Assembly: GCA_035048815.1 (NCBI GenBank)
Contig: JAUCBN010000062.1
Coordinates: 3,110,001 to 3,174,000, forward strand
DNA: 64,000 bases
Direction of reading: 5' to 3'
From: Abelmoschus esculentus
Lineage: Eukaryota; Streptophyta; Magnoliopsida; Malvales; Malvaceae
Under the pieces are notes generated by a model that was not told the origin of the DNA, made no database searches, and was given only the letters and a program-made list of their open reading frames with translations. The number at the start of each line of letters is the position of its first letter. The first letter of the stretch is position 1. The position numbers and the translations under genes were made by a program. Positions 37,044-48,176 of this stretch are shown piece by piece.

Positions 37044-40000
37044 ATGAAGCGTTCCTTGTTACCAAGAAACACGATCTTGAGAGAGCCGACGGAGAACCCT
37101 ACTTCTTCCCCAAACCCCACCACTTCTAGATCCAGACGGAAACAACCTATTTCCAAGAATCACTACAAAGAAAACGCACCGCCGAACGATCCTAACTCCC
37201 AACCTTCCCCCGCAACCACCAAGATCAAGACCCACCTACCTCCTCGCCCCCCTCCCTCCAACCCTCTCAAGCGAAAACTCAATTCCGAAACTCTACCATA
37301 CGACAATGCCGCATCCATCTCTGGAATTACTGATTCTGGTGTCAAGGTATCTTTTCTCTCTCTCTCTTTTTTTCTTAACTAATTAATTTATTGGATTTCA
37401 AATTTCAACCCTTTTTTTATTAGTGTTGTTTTTTTGTTTTTAGGTGGTTGTGCGAATGCGGCCGCTAGTTAAAGAAGAGGAAGAAGGGGAAACGATTGTT
37501 CAGAAACTTACTAGTGACTCTTTGAGTATCAATGGACAAACGTTCACGTTTGACTCAGTTGCCAGCTCTGATGCAACTCAGGCACTCATCTCTTTTATTT
37601 TTTTTCCCTTTCTTTTTGGGTTATTTAACTTTGTTTAATCATTTCTAAATTACCATCTTTTATTTTCCTTAAAAATGCAGCAAGATATATTCCAGCTTGT
37701 GGGAGCACCACTAGTGGAAAATTGTCTGGCCGGCTTTAATAGTTCAGTGTTTGCTTATGGGCAGGTACTCGCTTCTTTATTTTCTTTAATTTATGATCTT
37801 CTCATTACTTTTGAATAGGTTTGTAACTTTTTCAACTTGTGTGCCTGGATAAATTGATTTTCACTAGACTGGAAGTGGAAAGACTTACACGATCTGGGGT
37901 TCAGCCAACGCCTTGTTGGAAGAAAATTTATCTAGTGATCAACAAGGCTTAACTCCCCGTGTGTTTGAGCGACTCTTTGCTCGTATAAATGAGGTAAAAC
38001 CATAAACGTTTCAGTTCTGTTCATCGAGGAATGATGAATGTTTTATGTTTTGAATGGACACTTTTAATAGCTTGGTTTTGATCTTCCATGTTATAGGAGC
38101 AAATTAGGCAAGCCGATAAAGAACTCAAGTACCAATGTCAGTGTTCTTTTCTCGAGGTAAATTTACTTATTGTGATACTAAATTTGGATATTATTAGACT
38201 GTTTAGCTTTGCATTATTCTTATATTTTACCCCTTCTTTCACTTTTCTTCTTTAGATCTATAATGAGCAAATCACGGATTTGTTGGATCCAAATCAAAGA
38301 AACCTGCAGGTAGATGGAATGTTATTTTTAACTTTTTTCAATTTCTCTTTTCTGGGATGAATTTTTTTTATTTTCTCTGACTGATTTATGATTCTTATCC
38401 AGATAAGGGAAGATGTAAAATCAGGTGTCTATGTTGAGAATTTGACAGAGAAGTATGTAAGCTCAATGAAGGATGTTACCCAGTTGTTGATAAAGGTTTG
38501 TTTTCATAACTTTGCCAATATTTTGACTGCTTATCATTTTCTTTCAATGTAGAATTTCTCATTTATGTTTAGAATGATTTCTTATGGAAGGGAAGACTTG
38601 TATGTATGATTTCTTATAAGCTTGATCTGTTTAATACAGTTTGGTAAAAGTGGATCAAAATTCGACTAAAATAATAATATGTCCAACCCTCACTACAAAA
38701 ATGATGCAGGGATTGTCAAATAGAAGGACAGGTGCTACTAGTATCAATGCTGAAAGTTCCCGCTCACATAGTGTTTTTACATGTGTTGTTGAGTCTCGAT
38801 GTAAGGTAAATGCTTTGAATTTATATGTGTTTGTCATTTTGTTTTTAATATTTTGTCTGAGCTAATAATCTACTGGTTGGATTACAAGTATGTCCAACCT
38901 ACTCATGGCATCAATCACTAATTTATGCCAGACCTGCAAACAAGAGATTTCTCAAATTCCTTTTCGACATTCATTTTTTTAACTTTGTTAATAATATAAT
39001 TACAAGGATCTAATCATCTACAGAATAATTGGAAAGTATCTCCTAATTTGATGTGTTTTCCCTCTCAATTATACTTGAGGATTCATGGTACTCACTCTTC
39101 TTGCAGGGTGTGGCTGATGGAGTAAGTAGCTTTAAAACAAGTCGGATAAATCTCGTTGATCTAGCAGGCTCAGAGCGACAAAAACTAACTGGTGCTGCAG
39201 GAGAACGCTTGAAGGAGGCAGGCAATATTAATCGTTCACTCTCACAGCTTGGGTATGCTTTTTGTATCTTTTCTTTCATGGGCTCGTCTTTATTGTACAA
39301 ACAAGTAGATCTTCCAACTTTTGACTACAGTATGATAGTAATATATCAACACTTTTTGAATCTTTTCTTTCAAATGGTTTGCAAATATAGTATATTCAAT
39401 AAATTAAGTTCCCAAAGCAGGTGATAGTTTGATTCAGAAAGAGGAAGCTATGTGATTTGATGTATGGAGATAATTGCTCAATCCAGATCCAATTTACTTT
39501 TGTTCGTTTGGTGCATCAGCATGTTTTCATGGACCAAGAAGTACACACTCCTGGATCTTTGCTAATTTTAGTTAATGTTCGGAATTCAGGAACTTGATAA
39601 ACATCCTCGCTGAAGTTTCTCAAACTGGAAAGCACAGGCATATCCCCTACAGAGACTCCAAGTTAACATTTTTATTGCAGGAATCTCTTGGTGGCAATGC
39701 AAAATTAGCCATGGTCTGTGCAATTTCCCCAGCACAAAGGTGATAAGATAACTGCCTCATATTTTGCAAATTTGCACCTCCCCCCCCCCCCCCCAAAAAA
39801 AAAAAAAAAAAGAAAAATCTTATTTTGCAAGGGGAGTTTACTTCATTGTTAATGCAGCTGTAAGAGTGAAACATTCAGCACATTACGATTTGCTCAGCGT
39901 GCCAAGGCAATCAAGAACAAGGCAGTTGTTAATGAAGTAATGCAGAATGACGTACATCATCTGCGTGAAGTGATTCAACAATTGAGAGTATGTTCTCATA

Positions 40001-43000
40001 TCCATTTTTTCCCTTTATCAGTTATGCGATCAAATGGGTGAATATATATAATGTGGATGTAACCATGCAGGATGAACTTAATCGAATGAGAGCTAATGGC
40101 AACAACCAAACTGATCCAGTTGGAAGTTACTCAACTGGATGGAATGCCCGTAGGAGCTTGAATTTGTTGAAATTTAGTCTCCATCATCCAAGGACATTAC
40201 CTCATGTTGATGAAGATGGTGATGAGGAGATGGAAATTGATGAGGAAGCTGTTGAGGATCATTGTGCTCATGCAGTTATGCAATCAGCAGTTACATATCA
40301 ACATTCAAATGAAGTGACCAAACTAGAAATAGTTGAATCAGATTCAGGGAAAGCCAATTCTGTGCTTGGATGTGCTGGTGATCTAGTGCCTAAAACGTCT
40401 GATTTGGCTGAAATACAAGGCACTGATGATACTGATGTGAACATGGAGGAAGAAATATCTGAAGAGCCTAAATCTTCTATTATGATGATTGTTGATTGTG
40501 TTAAAACTGTTACAAACACACAAGACGTTTTTAGTTCTCATGAAAGTATCAAAGCGAATCCTGGCCAGCTAGTTGTTGAAACAACTGATGGGGATTCACC
40601 TGTAATTCTTAAATCCCCAACACCAAGTGTCTCACCTAGGGTGAATCAGAGTAGGAAGAGTCTGAGGACATCTTCAATGTACACTGCTTCACAAAAAGAT
40701 CTTACGGATAATGGTCCAGAGACTACTTGTGTATCTTTCACACCAACTGAACATTTGGCAGCTAGTCTTCATCGTGGTCTTGAGATTATTGATAGTCACA
40801 GACAGAGTTTAGCATTGAGGAGATCATCATTTCGTTTATCATTAAAACCTGCCGACTCTAAGCCGATCCTTGCAGCTAATAAAGTTGATGTTGGAGTCCA
40901 AACGTTTCCTGAAGAAGAAAAACCGGTAATATTTATATGTAGTAATTGTAGAGAGAGAACAAACCTAGATGGAAAAGAGGAGAAAGAAAGCTCGAACCTG
41001 CAGCTAGTCCTTGTTAATGAACCTGAGCCTAGTAAGAAAATCAAGAAGCAAGTCCCAAAGGCAAGAAGTCTCAAGTCCTGGCTTTTCAGATTTATATCTT
41101 CTAATATCACTGACATTTTCCTACCTTTGTATTGCCAGGCAGTGGAGAAGGTTTTGGCTGGATCTTTCAGGAGAGAAATGGCTCTTGAAGACTTCTGTGC
41201 CAAGCAAGCTTCTGAAATAATACAATTAAACCGTTTGGTAGGTTTCTTGGTAATTTCACCCGCTACCATCATTTAATTGTTGATGTTAAATTTTGGCGCT
41301 ATTATTTACAGGTGCAACAGTACAAACATGAGAGAGAGTGCAATGCCATTATAGGGCAGACTAGGGAGGATAAAATTCTTCGCCTTCAGAGCCTTATGGA
41401 TGGTGTTTTACCTACCGAGGAATTCATGGAAGAGGAGCTTGCTTCTCTCACCCATGAGCACAAGGTATATTTTTGTTCTTTAATTTCTTTTTCTTTTTCT
41501 TTTTCAGATAACATTTTTTATGTATATAAATATCCTCACCTATTGCCTGCAGCTTCTGAAGGAGAAATATGATAATCATCCAGAGGTTTTAAGAACAAAG
41601 ATTGAGTTGAAAAGAGTTCAGGATGAGCTGGAGTGCTTTCAAAATTTTCATGATTCGTGTGAGAGGGAAGTGTTGTTAGAAGAAATTCAGGATTTAAGAA
41701 ACCAGTTGCAGTACTATATGGAGTCTTCCTCCGCATCAGCCCGAAAACAAAATTCTTTACTTAGATTGACACATTCATGCGAGCCCAATGTTCCCCTACC
41801 TCTCAGAGCAATACCAGAGACAAATGATGATATTGCTGAAGAGAAATTTGAACAAGAGAGAATTCAGTGGACTGAGGCAGAAAGCAAATGGATTTCTCTT
41901 GTGGAGGAATTAAGGACTGAACTTGACGCTAATCATTTGCTAGCTGAAAAACGGAAGCAGGAACTAGATATAGAGAAGAAATGTGCAGAAGAATTGAAGG
42001 AAGCAATGCAGACTGCTATGGAGGGACATGCAAGAATGCTTGAGCAGTATGCTGATCTTCAGGAACAACACATGCAATTGCTTGCAAGACATAGGAATAT
42101 TCAAGAGGGAATAGATGATGTAAAAAAGGCTGCTGCTAGGGCAGGGGTCAAGGGTGCTGAATCCAAGTTCATAAATGCTCTAGCTGCTGAAATTTCTGCA
42201 TTGAAAGCGGAAAGGGAAATGGAGAGGCAATATCTTAGGGATGAAAATAGAGGACTCCAGGCTCAATTAAGGGATACTGCTGAAGCGGTTCAGGCTGCAG
42301 GTGAATTGCTTGTACGACTAAAAGAAGCAGAAGAAGCTCTGGCTGCTGCCCAAGTAAGTGCTATTCGTTTCCATGCACATTTAACTTTGCTTTTTATACC
42401 TTAGTTTTAAGAGGCATTAGGCACACCGAAGTGTTAGGGATCTTTAGAGTTGAGGCGTTAGATGAAGGAGAAGTACACCTTATATTAAACAATATAAATA
42501 TTGTTTATATTAATTTAAATATAAATATACAAATAAAATGAAAAAGAAAAAAGTTTATATCGTTTATTAAGGAATGAAAATAAATTATAAATATAAATTT
42601 TATTTATAATAATTTAATTATGAAATAAATAAAATGGAAAATAAAATAAAAAGAATATTTTTATAAAATTAATATAAATAAAATTTTAATTAATTAAAAT
42701 TTAAAAATAATTTAATTATAATATATAAAAATATAATATATTTTGGGGAATTTGTGATTTATGTAAAGTTTAGAGTGTTTATTTATTTATTTTTATATAG
42801 TTTTGAGTCAAATCAAAAAACCTAAAGGATTTGGGGCTAATCTCAAATTTACCATAAATTGTTGATTCAATCATCTTTGTCAACTTGCTTGTGATGGGAT
42901 TGAAAGTTATACACAGGTTTATAGGTTTTAATTTAAATTTTCTACTTTTTTCTTCTAAATGCCCCGTATGTAGGTTAAAACCCCAAAATTGCTAGGGTTT

Positions 43001-43807
43001 TAGCGCCATAGGCACTCCTAACCTAAGCTAGGCGCACTTTTTAAAACTAAGTTTTATACGCAGTAATTTTCCATTTCATATACCCATATAAGTTTCCAAT
43101 AAACAACAGGCGTATCTATAGGGCATAAGCAAACACATACTCCATCAAGCACACAACTTTTATCAAACTCAACATTAAGACTGCCATTACATTTTAATTT
43201 TTCAGCTCAAAATGAAAACTTGTAGGTCAGCTGGGTTTGCTAATAGGTTGGAATTTTAGATGTTGATATCTCTATCTAGTCTTGTATTATTGTAAATGGT
43301 TAAGATGGAAAAGTAGGAAACATTATCTGTCAAAGTAATAAACTTGATGGAATGGTATCATTAGTAAGTGACAGGATGAGTATAACTGAAATTATTTGTT
43401 TCCATGCACTTAACTGTCTTTGCTTGATACAATTTAACAATTGTTTTTTTTTTCTTCTTCTTCTTCTCAATTATCTCATTTCAAGTTTCCAATAAACAAG
43501 AGGCAGATCTATAGGGCATAAACAAACTCATACTTAACTTCACCAAACACTTCATTTATCAGATTCAATATTAAGATTGTTGTTACATATAAAGATGGAA
43601 AACTAGGAAACGTTATACATATATTGATTTTCAGAAGTAAAAAAACTGATGGAACATTATCACACGTAAGTGACAGGATGAGCGGATAGAGGGACACTAA
43701 AATTATTTTCTTGCTGAAATTATTTATTTCCATGAACTTCTAAACTTTCTCTGCTTTGGTACACTGTAATTCAGAAATATTATACATCAATTTATTGTTT
43801 GTCAGAA

Positions 43808-43838
<31 letters not shown>

Positions 43839-45135
43839 GAATTTTATCACACATAAGTGATATGATGGGGCGCAAATCGTGTTTTCATTGGTGTCCCACT
43901 TTAAAATAATATGTTTAGGGTTTATGGTTCAAGGTTAGGGGTTGTGGTTAGGGTTTAAAAAATTAAGGGTAATGTGTATTTTTTAGAGTGTAGAGTTTAG
44001 GATGTGAAATTTAGGGTTAGGATTTAGAATTTAATTTTTTTCAATTTTTTTAGTAGATGACATGTTTAAAGGGAGGAAGATTTTTACTCGAATGAGTGGA
44101 TAGAGGGAGCACAAGTTATCTGATAAGTGTTACAACTTGAATTAAACATTTTTACTCGACGAAGATTGTTAGAGTTTTTATTTAATATGTAATTAGAATT
44201 TATTCCTAATCTGTAATTTAAATTTACTAGAAGTATTATTTAAATTATAAGTGTTACTTAAATTAAAGATAAAAGTATAGTTTTAGTTATATTAAAACTT
44301 TATATCAATACATTTGATAGAAACACATTATTCTCTTAAAAAATACTTTATTCATCTTCTTCAAACAACAAAACCCTAACCACCGATCACACACAAACTA
44401 CCACCATTTATTACATCTCCTGCTGCCCTGAATGGCCCCTTCTCATAGAGACACTATAAAATTAGTCTTGCTGAAATTATTTATTTCCATTAACTTCCAA
44501 CCTTCTCTTCTTGGTATGGTACACTGTCATTCAGAAGTTTTCTTTCAATACCCATTTCAAGTTTCCAGTAAACAACAGGCAAATCTATAGGTTGTAAACA
44601 AACATGACCAAAAGTCTTAAAACATAGTGCTTCTGTCTTGTTGCAGCAAATAATCTCTGCTTGATAATTTTGTTTCAAATTGTAAGGCTGTTGGACTTTT
44701 TATTACTGCTTGACGCTATTTGTTCTTTTGGGATTTTTCGTAAATTGTTCCTCTGGTTCTGCATGTGGTAGGGAATAGTTCCCATTAGCTGGTGAGAGCA
44801 GCAAAGCTAAATTGTTACCTTCTGTGCAGAAACGAGCAATGAAAGCAGAACAAGAAACAGAGAAGGCTCGCAGACAGATCGATAAATTGAAGCGAAAACA
44901 TGAACATGAGATTGTCACTCTTAATGAGCTACTTACAGAATCACGTCTACCTAAAGACGCTAAACAACAAACTTCTGATAATGTTGACATCGCCAAGCAT
45001 GATGCAGTTGAGTTCCATGCCAGTGACACTGACCAGCAATGGCAACAAACATTTGAATCATTCTGTGAAGATGGTGAGTTTAATCTTGCAGAAAACTCGT
45101 CATGGTTCTCCGACTATGATCGTTGCAATATATAG
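37044..45135 (+). CDS. KIN12A: Phragmoplast kinesin KIN-12A/B (PAKRP1-type)
   Basis: Sixteen coding exons: 37044-37346, 37444-37581, 37681-37764, 37868-37993, 38097-38156, 38256-38309, 38403-38495, 38710-38805, 39107-39252, 39590-39739, 39858-39987, 40071-41060, 41139-41237, 41312-41464, 41553-42353, 44830-45135. They sum to 1243 codons with the stop, near PAKRP1/PAKRP1L of Arabidopsis (about 1300 aa). The N-terminal motor domain (about 100-440) has P-loop GQTGSGKT (174-181), switch I NAESSRSH (299-306) and switch II DLAGSE (336-341). A variable acidic region (461-790) and a coiled coil (about 790-1190) follow; the end WFSDYDRCNI is typical. KIN-12A/B sit at the phragmoplast midline and organise plus ends of microtubules during cytokinesis. 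Introns 2 and 12 use GC donors; intron 15 is 2.5 kb and holds transposons. A and B paralogues cannot be separated here. Confidence 0.95.
39780..39811 (+). repeat. C(15)A(17) homopolymer tract
   Basis: Fifteen C then seventeen A in intron 10 (39740-39857, 118 bp) of the KIN-12 gene, 47 bp before the acceptor. Confidence 0.9.
42400..43051. mobile_element. hAT-type MITE, 652 bp, in KIN-12 intron 15
   Basis: Left end CTTAGTTTTAAGAGGC and right end GCACTTTTTAAAACTAAG form an inverted repeat, flanked by exact 8-bp duplications TTTTATAC (42392-42399 and 43052-43059). GC-rich words (TAGGCGC, GGCATTAGGC) lie near both ends and the core is AT-rich. No coding sequence. Confidence 0.85.
43811..43838. 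repeat. (AT)n microsatellite
   Basis: About 28 bp of alternating AT in KIN-12 intron 15. Confidence 0.9.
44167..44447 (+). mobile_element. Decayed solo LTR related to the PDS-intron retroelement
   Basis: The series TGTTAGAGTTTTTATTTAAT, AGAATTTATTCCTAAT, TTTTAGTTATATTAAAACT, CCCTAACCACCGATCACACA and GGCCCCTTCTCA occurs in the same order as in the 374-bp LTRs at 52592 and 53722. There is one copy only, shorter and much diverged, with no internal region and no visible target duplication. Confidence 0.75.
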
Positions 45136-45382
45136 ATCACGTTAAGCTGCAAAATTGTGTATGTATCATTTACTAACACTCCCATATAGCTCTGAAACTC
45201 TTAGCAGCAGTTCTTGCCAACATAAAGGGGTGGGGGAAACCATTATCCTGCTTCCTTTATCGTTCGTTGTAACCAAATCCATAATCTTTTTCATATCATA
45301 CGAGTTGAATGAATGATTTATACGCTTTTTGATCGAACATATGGATTTGAATTTCCTTTTACAATCTCTTGGCAATGAAACG
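45136..45382 (+). other. 3' UTR and flank of the KIN-12 gene
   Basis: About 250 bp between the KIN-12 stop codon and a copia LTR. Composition is gene-like. No coding sequence. Confidence 0.5.
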
Positions 45383-45557
45383 TGTAAAATAAAATTTTCC
45401 TTTTATGTTCTTCATAAGGTGACTTGTTATTATATACAAGATTTAACCTAATATTCTAGATAACTAATTAATAGAAGGGTAAAATCCTAGACCTAATATT
45501 TTAATAAAGTTTACTTTCCATAAATATAAGATACAAACTATATTCTCATACTTAACA
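45383..45557 (-). mobile_element. Copia 3' LTR, about 175 bp
   Basis: On the minus strand it starts TGTTAAGTATGAG right after a purine-rich tract (TTTGAGGGAAG) and ends ...TTTACA, giving TG...CA ends. It follows a copia RNase H fragment in the correct order for a 3' LTR. Confidence 0.65.
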
Positions 45558-45840
45558 CTTCCCTCAAATTGGGTCATAGATATTGATAATGCCCAACTTG
45601 TTACATAGATAATTGATTCGAACTCCATTGAGAGATTTGGTGAAGATGTTGCCTAATTATTCTTCGGTTTTCACATAACCTGTAGATATCAAGTCTTGTT
45701 GTATTTTTTCGCGAACAAAGTGACAATCAATCTCAATGTGTTTTGTCCTTTCATGAAACACTGGATTGGAAGCAATAAACGTTGTGTTTTGTCCTTTCAT
45801 GGAACGAAATAAGAATGCGATAAACGTGCTCACATTCAAG
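45558..45840 (-). pseudogene. Ty1/copia pol 3' fragment with polypurine tract
   Basis: The minus-strand frame contains IASNPVFHERTKHIEIDCHF, then VREKIQQDLISTGYVKTEE, then a stop where the family has Gln, then NIFTKSLNGVRINYLCNKLG. This is the RNase H tail of copia pol. The 5' remainder of the element is missing. It lies just 3' of the KIN-12 gene in the opposite orientation. Confidence 0.85.
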
Positions 45841-47162
45841 CATGTAAGTAGGCATCATGGCACACTTATGTATGCTATCCATATTGTTTCCACATTCCAG
45901 GATATATGGAATTGAAGGGGAGAGAAGAGACAGAGAAAAGGCTTGATAAACATGTTTTTATTTCTTCTTTGAAGCAATCTGATCATTTATTTGTCTGGTT
46001 TTGTTGCCAATAGGATAGGGGCCAATCATTCAAGTGGATTAAACAAGTATGTTCAGCTGTTCGGTCTTTTTTTCCTTCGAATTAATCGTATCATGTCATA
46101 TTTATTAAAAGAGTATGGTAAAAATGTTATCTTATGCTTATTACATAATTTTATATTTTTAATCATATCATCTTCTCAAATGACATGTCTAATAGAACGT
46201 GTAATACTATTGTTTATATATTCTATGATTTTTTTTTCTTTCCGATGTGAGATTAATGTCTTTATATCTTTTTAGACATGAATCTCAAGTAAACATGTAT
46301 GTATAAATTAAAATATAGGGTAAACTATATAAATGATCCTCCGACTATGTTTTAATTATTTTTTGTCCCTCGACTATTATAAATTAAACATTGGTCCTAC
46401 AACTTAAAAATTATAACAAATTGGTCCAATATCGTTAAAAATCAACGGTTGATGACACGAAAGTTAATATAAATTGATATAATTACATAATTAACCCTTA
46501 AGTTCTATACTTATTTTTATTTTACCCTAATTCTAAAAATTAACTCACATAATTTTAATAATCTATCAATTTAGTCCATCATTCTATATTATTTATTAAT
46601 AATGTTGTTATTTTTCATAATATTATTTACTAATAATATATAATAAAATATTGTATATATAATAATATTTATTAATTTTTTCAGAAAAAAGATTTTTATA
46701 TTTGAGATAAATTTATTAATATATTAATAATATTATTATTAAATACCAATAATAATAATATTATTTGAAATATAAAATAAATTTTAAAATAATATACTTT
46801 TATTAAAGCTATTATTTCAAATATATTTATATGTCAGTAATATTTAAAATATATTTACAAATAAAAATAATTTGTTAATAAATAGTAGTTACTCATAAAG
46901 ATTAATAAATAGATATACTTCCTTAAAGAAATTATAAAAATATTTTTAAAAATAATAAAATATACAATATTTTATTATATATTATTAATATTATATCAAT
47001 TTGTTGATATTTTATTAGCTATAATTTTAAATATATAAAATATATTATTAAATTTAACTAAATATTAAACCTAACTGAATGATAAGTTATTCTTGTATAT
47101 ATTTAGCGACCTGGGTTAAGTCCCCATTCAATCCCATTTTTTCCTTTGATTTTTTTATATAA
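45841..47162. other. AT-rich intergenic DNA with a partial MULE-like end
   Basis: Around 46319-46450 the text GGGTAAACTATATAAATG followed by CTCCGACTATGTTTTAATTA resembles the left arm of the MULE-type MITE at 59982, but no matching right end was found. The rest is very AT-rich without a recognised feature. Confidence 0.5.
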
Positions 47163-47692
47163 AAAGTATAAAGATAATTTTAATTTTTTTAATAAATTTA
47201 ATTTTTATCATTTTAATTTATAATAATATAAAATATATTATTCTTTAACATTTATAATTTTTATAATTTTAATTTTTATTTTTTAATAAATTTAATTTTT
47301 AATCTATGTCTTCTTTTACAAATATCTCATTTTTTAATTAATTTGATGATTAGATGTTAAAAATTTAACAATAAAAACATATCATATACATGTGATAATA
47401 TTTTAAATGACATGACATCTAACCTATCAAATATATACATGTAAAATATAATTTTTATTCTAATATTAAATATAAAATAATTAAAATTCAAATAGAATAT
47501 TAAAATTTAATTAAATCTAAAACAAAATGTTACTTAATATTATGTTTAAGTTTTTAACGGTCTTGTCATCATAATAATTAAAAAATAAAATATTTTTCAA
47601 AAAAATATAAAATAAGGACTAAATTTATCCTAAAAAAAGAATTAAAACCAAAATAATAAAAATTATAAACGTTACAGGTTGAAATTATTTTT
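47163..47692. mobile_element. Decayed, internally deleted relative of the 61.7-kb MULE
   Basis: It shares in order with the 61669-62550 element: TATAAAGATAATTTT, ATCTCATTTTTTAA, AAATGACATGACATCTA, TTAAATCTAAAACAAAA, TTTTAACGGT and AAAATTATAAACGTTA. The second arm is shorter and the central loop is missing. No target duplication could be confirmed. Confidence 0.6.
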
Positions 47693-47706
47693 ATACCAAA
47701 AAAATA

Positions 47707-47954
47707 TTCCCTCCGTCCAAATTATTGTATTCATTATTGTTTTTTTTACGTACTTTTAAAAAAAAGTTTGTATAAAATATATGATGTAAAATAATTAAAA
47801 GGATAATTTTATCCTTAAAAAATAAAATTTTATTTTGATAAAAAACTAAAAAAAGAGTAGAAAGAAAAATATACCTTATAAAAATTATTAAATTTTTCAA
47901 TTGACATTATAATTTTAAAACATAAAAGAAACGTATTAAATGGGACAAACAGAG
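47707..47954. mobile_element. Stowaway-like (Tc1/Mariner) MITE, about 248 bp
   Basis: Left end TTCCCTCCGTCCAAATTATT and right end ATGGGACAAACAGAG resemble the Stowaway terminus CTCCCTCCGTYCCA. TA dinucleotides flank both sides (47705-47706, 47955-47956). The core is AT-rich, with no coding sequence. Confidence 0.7.
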
Positions 47955-48176
47955 TATAATATTAAAAAATTATTATCCATTATTTAAACAATTAAATTTA
48001 ATAAAAATAAAAATTAAATTAATAAAATTTATAAATACTAAAATTAAATATGTAATTAATAAAATTAAAAATTGTTGATCAAATTAAAGCACCTTCATAA
48101 TCAAGTGATTATGCATGTAGCTTAAACCTACAAAACAAAATATTACCATCATGAATAATAATATCACTAACAGAAT

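Larger units (their letters stand above)
43065..44600. repeat. Degenerate duplications within KIN-12 intron 15
   Basis: The phrase AAGTTTCCARTAAACAA, followed by RGGCRNATCTATAGG, recurs near 43092, 43485 and 44558. CTGAAATTATTTRTTTCCAT recurs near 43386, 43716 and 44470. The intron appears to have grown by local duplication of a segment of several hundred bp, interrupted by an (AT)n tract and an LTR relic. Confidence 0.65.

Noticed and set aside
36815..37129. 104-aa plus-strand frame across the KIN-12 start
   Set aside because: It is out of frame with the conserved N-terminus (MKRSLLPRN...) that continues into the motor domain.
40796..41272. 158-aa minus-strand frame
   Set aside because: It is the shadow of KIN-12 exons 12 and 13 and has no domain.
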